Assembly (NCBI GenBank): GCA_946480685.1
Contig: CAMLLI010000073.1
Coordinates: 1 to 10,201, forward strand
Origin: an uncultured Flammeovirgaceae bacterium
Lineage (GTDB): Bacteria; Bacteroidota; Bacteroidia; Cytophagales; Cyclobacteriaceae
Direction: 5' to 3'
DNA: 10,201 bases
Shown in pieces: positions 8,358 through 10,201 of this stretch. Position numbers and translations under genes: made by a program. The notes below the pieces were generated by a model. It saw only the letters and a program-made list of their open reading frames with translations. It made no database searches and was not told the origin of the DNA. The number at the start of each line of letters is the position of its first letter. Position 1 is the first letter of the stretch.

Positions 8358-9663
8358 TGATCACCTCTCTTCCTATGCTGTAATATGTGTACCCTTGTTC
8401 TTTCATATTCGGTAAATCGTATAAATTTCTTCCATCGAAAATTACTTTGGCTTTTAGTGCACGAGAGAGTTTTTCAAAATCAGGCGTGCGGAATTCCGGC
8501 CATTCTGTCGCTATGAAAATAGCATCTGCACCTTCTGCTGCCTCGTACGGTGTAGCGAAGTATTGAATCTTATCGCCTAAAAGCTTCTTCACGTTTTCAA
8601 TAGCTTCCGGATCGTGAGCTTTTATTGTTACTCCTTCGTTCAATAACTCTTCAATGTTATAGAGTGACGGAGCCTCGCGTATATCATCTGTATGAGGTTT
8701 AAAAGAAAGACCCCAGAAAGCAATGGTCTTACCTTTAAGATTACCCTTGAAGTAATCTTTTATCTTCTGGATCAATTTTGTTTTCTGATCTGCATTTACA
8801 TCCATTACCGCGTTGAGTATACGGAAGTCATACTTCACATCAGAGGCTGATTTAGCAAGCGCCTGTACGTCCTTCGGAAAGCAGCTTCCACCATAACCTA
8901 TACCTGGGAACAAGAATCTTTTTCCAATACGACTATCGGTACCTACACCTTTACGCACAGCATCAACATCTGCACCTACCAGTTCGCACAAGTTAGCTAT
9001 CTCGTTCATGAAGGTAATTTTTGTTGCCAGGAATGAGTTCGCTGCATACTTGGTAAGTTCAGCGGAACGCTCGTCCATAAAAATAATCGGATTACCCTGA
9101 CGTACATAAGGAGCGTAGAGAGCTTCCATGATTTTTCTTGCACGTGCTGAAGTAGTACCAATCACAACACGGTCAGGTTTCATAAAGTCTTCTACCGCTA
9201 CACCTTCACGTAAGAATTCTGGATTTGAAACAACATCGAAATCTACTTTTGCATTCGCAGCTATTTTCTCACGCACTTTATCGGCTGTTCCTACTGGTAC
9301 TGTACTCTTATCGATGATCACGGTATAATCTGATAAAATCGGACCGAGATCTGACGCTACTTTAAGTATATATTTAAGATCGGCGGAACCATCTTCTCCG
9401 GGAGGAGTTGGTAACGCGAGGAAAATGATCTTTGCATCTTTTATACCTTCAGCGAGGTTCGTGGTAAAAAAGAGCCTTCCTTGCTTGATATTCCGTTCGA
9501 AAAGTTGTTCGAGACCAGGTTCATAGATGGTGATTTTTCCATTTTGAAGTTTTTTCACCTTTTCCTGATCAATGTCAACACATGTTACAGTGTTTCCGGT
9601 TTCAGCAAAACAAGTTCCGGTTACGAGACCAACGTAACCTGTTCCAACTACAGCTATTTTCAT
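8350..9663 (-). CDS. UDP-glucose 6-dehydrogenase
   Basis: Oxidises UDP-glucose to UDP-glucuronate with two NAD in the cytoplasm. The 437-residue product is a usual length. The N-terminal NAD domain shows [10 protein letters not shown] at 7-16, followed by [11 protein letters not shown] at 85-95, KSTVPVG at 119-125 and NPEFLREG at 147-154. The central helical part carries [15 protein letters not shown] at 202-216, with Lys205 and Asn209. The catalytic cysteine is Cys261 in [10 protein letters not shown] (256-265), with Lys264. The UDP-binding C-terminal domain has [18 protein letters not shown] at 316-333. All key residues are present. A tuaD/ugd/kfiD-type enzyme is meant; which name applies cannot be told. 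It is the first gene of the minus-strand cassette, and its downstream neighbour should consume its product. Confidence 0.95.
   Translation of the reverse strand: MKIAVVGTGYVGLVTGTCFAETGNTVTCVDIDQEKVKKLQNGKITIYEPGLEQLFERNIKQGRLFFTTNLAEGIKDAKIIFLALPTPPGEDGSADLKYILKVASDLGPILSDYTVIIDKSTVPVGTADKVREKIAANAKVDFDVVSNPEFLREGVAVEDFMKPDRVVIGTTSARARKIMEALYAPYVRQGNPIIFMDERSAELTKYAANSFLATKITFMNEIANLCELVGADVDAVRKGVGTDSRIGKRFLFPGIGYGGSCFPKDVQALAKSASDVKYDFRILNAVMDVNADQKTKLIQKIKDYFKGNLKGKTIAFWGLSFKPHTDDIREAPSLYNIEELLNEGVTIKAHDPEAIENVKKLLGDKIQYFATPYEAAEGADAIFIATEWPEFRTPDFEKLSRALKAKVIFDGRNLYDLPNMKEQGYTYYSIGREVING
8361..8367 (-). promoter_or_regulatory. Shine-Dalgarno-like GAGGTGA before the decarboxylase gene
   Basis: GAGGTGA lies 3 nt before the ATG at 8357, inside the last codons of the dehydrogenase gene. 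It could pair with the end of 16S rRNA. No other gene start in the window has such a site, as is normal for Bacteroidota. Together with the 8-nt overlap it suggests reinitiation or coupled translation, but the bases also encode Glu-Val-Ile, so chance is possible. Confidence 0.4.
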
Positions 9664-9837
9664 GAATTAATGGGTTTTTGACCCCGCAAATTAAGACTTT
9701 TAAGCAGATTTGGGGCATGTTTGCGCTACCAGACGTTTAAATTGTGCAGAAGATTTAAATACAACCTAACATTCGTTTGCTAATCGCTTCAAGAGAATGT
9801 AACTTTAACGTTTTCAATACTAACTTTTCTATTCAAC
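9664..9837. promoter_or_regulatory. Divergent intergenic region between ugd-type gene and acyl-CoA dehydrogenase
   Basis: These 174 nt must hold promoters for both directions. Minus strand: TTAATTTG (plus-strand CAAATTAA at 9687-9694) matches TAnnTTTG at 7 of 8 positions but has no TTTG about 20 nt upstream. An inverted repeat TTTAAAT (9736-9742), N10, ATTTAAA (9753-9759) lies in the middle and could be an operator, but AT-rich DNA gives such repeats by chance. Confidence 0.35.
9776..9807 (+). promoter_or_regulatory. Candidate promoter for the acyl-CoA dehydrogenase gene
   Basis: TTTG at 9776-9779 is followed after 20 nt by TAACTTTA at 9800-9807, one mismatch from TAnnTTTG. The spacing equals that of the rimP promoter. 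A start near 9813 would give a leader of roughly 25 nt before the ATG at 9838. Confidence 0.45.
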
Positions 9838-10201
9838 ATGGAAGTAGCAACCAGTAACACTGAATTTATAAGTTTCAATGAAACGGAGAATCAGCGGATG
9901 ATCGCGCAAATGGTTCGGGATTTCGGCAACAAAGAAATTGCACCGAACATCATGGCCTGGGATGAAAGCCAGGAATTTCCCGTGCCTCTTTTCAAAAAAA
10001 TGGGTGGTCTGGGATTAATGGGGGTACTCGTTCCGGAAGAATTCGGTGGGGCCGGTTTGGGGTATCAGGAATACATTACGGCTATCATCGAGATCGCTCG
10101 AATTGATGGATCGATTGGCCTGTCCACAGCCGCTCATAATTCGTTATGTACAAACCATATTTTGCTTTTCGCCTCTCCAGAACAGAAGAAAAAATATTTA
10201 C
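9838..10201 (+). CDS. Acyl-CoA dehydrogenase, N-terminal part
   Basis: FAD-dependent enzyme that introduces the alpha,beta double bond in acyl-CoA during fatty-acid or branched-chain amino-acid breakdown. 121 codons are visible before the window ends; the family usually has about 380 residues, so roughly a third is seen. It shows the N-terminal helical domain, including [12 protein letters not shown] at 26-37, [19 protein letters not shown] at 57-75, and [20 protein letters not shown] at 98-117, where the family normally has a Gly-Thr/Ser-Glu-Gln-Lys turn. The FAD-contacting loop and the catalytic Glu lie beyond the edge, so substrate class cannot be judged. It is divergent from the sugar cassette and probably functionally unrelated. 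The ATG at 9838 fits the family N-terminus. Confidence 0.93.
   Translation, partial: MEVATSNTEFISFNETENQRMIAQMVRDFGNKEIAPNIMAWDESQEFPVPLFKKMGGLGLMGVLVPEEFGGAGLGYQEYITAIIEIARIDGSIGLSTAAHNSLCTNHILLFASPEQKKKYL

Noticed and set aside
1..10201. CRISPR array, insertion sequence, prophage or defence system
   Set aside because: No regularly spaced repeats, transposase, integrase or toxin-like genes; all coding space is taken by recognised housekeeping and sugar-metabolism genes plus one HD protein.

Overview
The window looks like chromosomal DNA from a member of the Bacteroidota, possibly Cytophagales or Chitinophagales; the exact lineage cannot be fixed from sequence alone. The pointers are: start codons almost all without a Shine-Dalgarno sequence, a good match to the Bacteroidota promoter type (TTTG, about 20 bp, TAnnTTTG) upstream of rimP, and a translation initiation factor IF2 with a very long lysine/valine/glutamate/proline-rich N-terminal extension. 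Nothing suggests phage, plasmid, insertion sequence or CRISPR.

Layout. Eight of nine genes are on the minus strand and read right to left. First comes a nucleotide-sugar cassette: a UDP-glucose 6-dehydrogenase (8350-9663), a UDP-glucuronate decarboxylase-like SDR (7368-8357), rfbB (6298-7356), rfbA (5344-6210) and a small HD-superfamily phosphohydrolase-like protein (4719-5333). These are tightly packed, with an 8-nt overlap or 10-11 nt gaps, except for an 87-nt rfbB-rfbA gap that holds a nested inverted repeat. After a 121-nt gap with a promoter match and a strong hairpin comes the translation/transcription-factor cluster rimP (4133-4597), nusA (2879-4123) and infB (2749 to beyond the left edge). 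At the right edge an acyl-CoA dehydrogenase (from 9838) is transcribed the other way, from a 174-nt divergent intergenic region.

How the genes work together. Ugd and the decarboxylase form the UDP-glucose to UDP-glucuronate to UDP-xylose branch. RfbA and RfbB form the glucose-1-phosphate to dTDP-glucose to dTDP-4-keto-6-deoxyglucose branch. Both feed surface or exopolysaccharide synthesis. No rfbC, rfbD, glycosyltransferase or transporter is in view, so the end sugar of the dTDP branch is open. RimP (30S maturation), NusA (elongation, termination and antitermination) and IF2 (initiator tRNA delivery) form the widely conserved rimP-nusA-infB order.

I found no clearly new multi-gene system. 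The items most worth a second look are the hairpin lying between the predicted rimP promoter and its start codon, the nested inverted repeat inside the rfbB-rfbA gap, the HD protein riding in the sugar operon, and an internal sequence duplication in the IF2 N-terminal extension.
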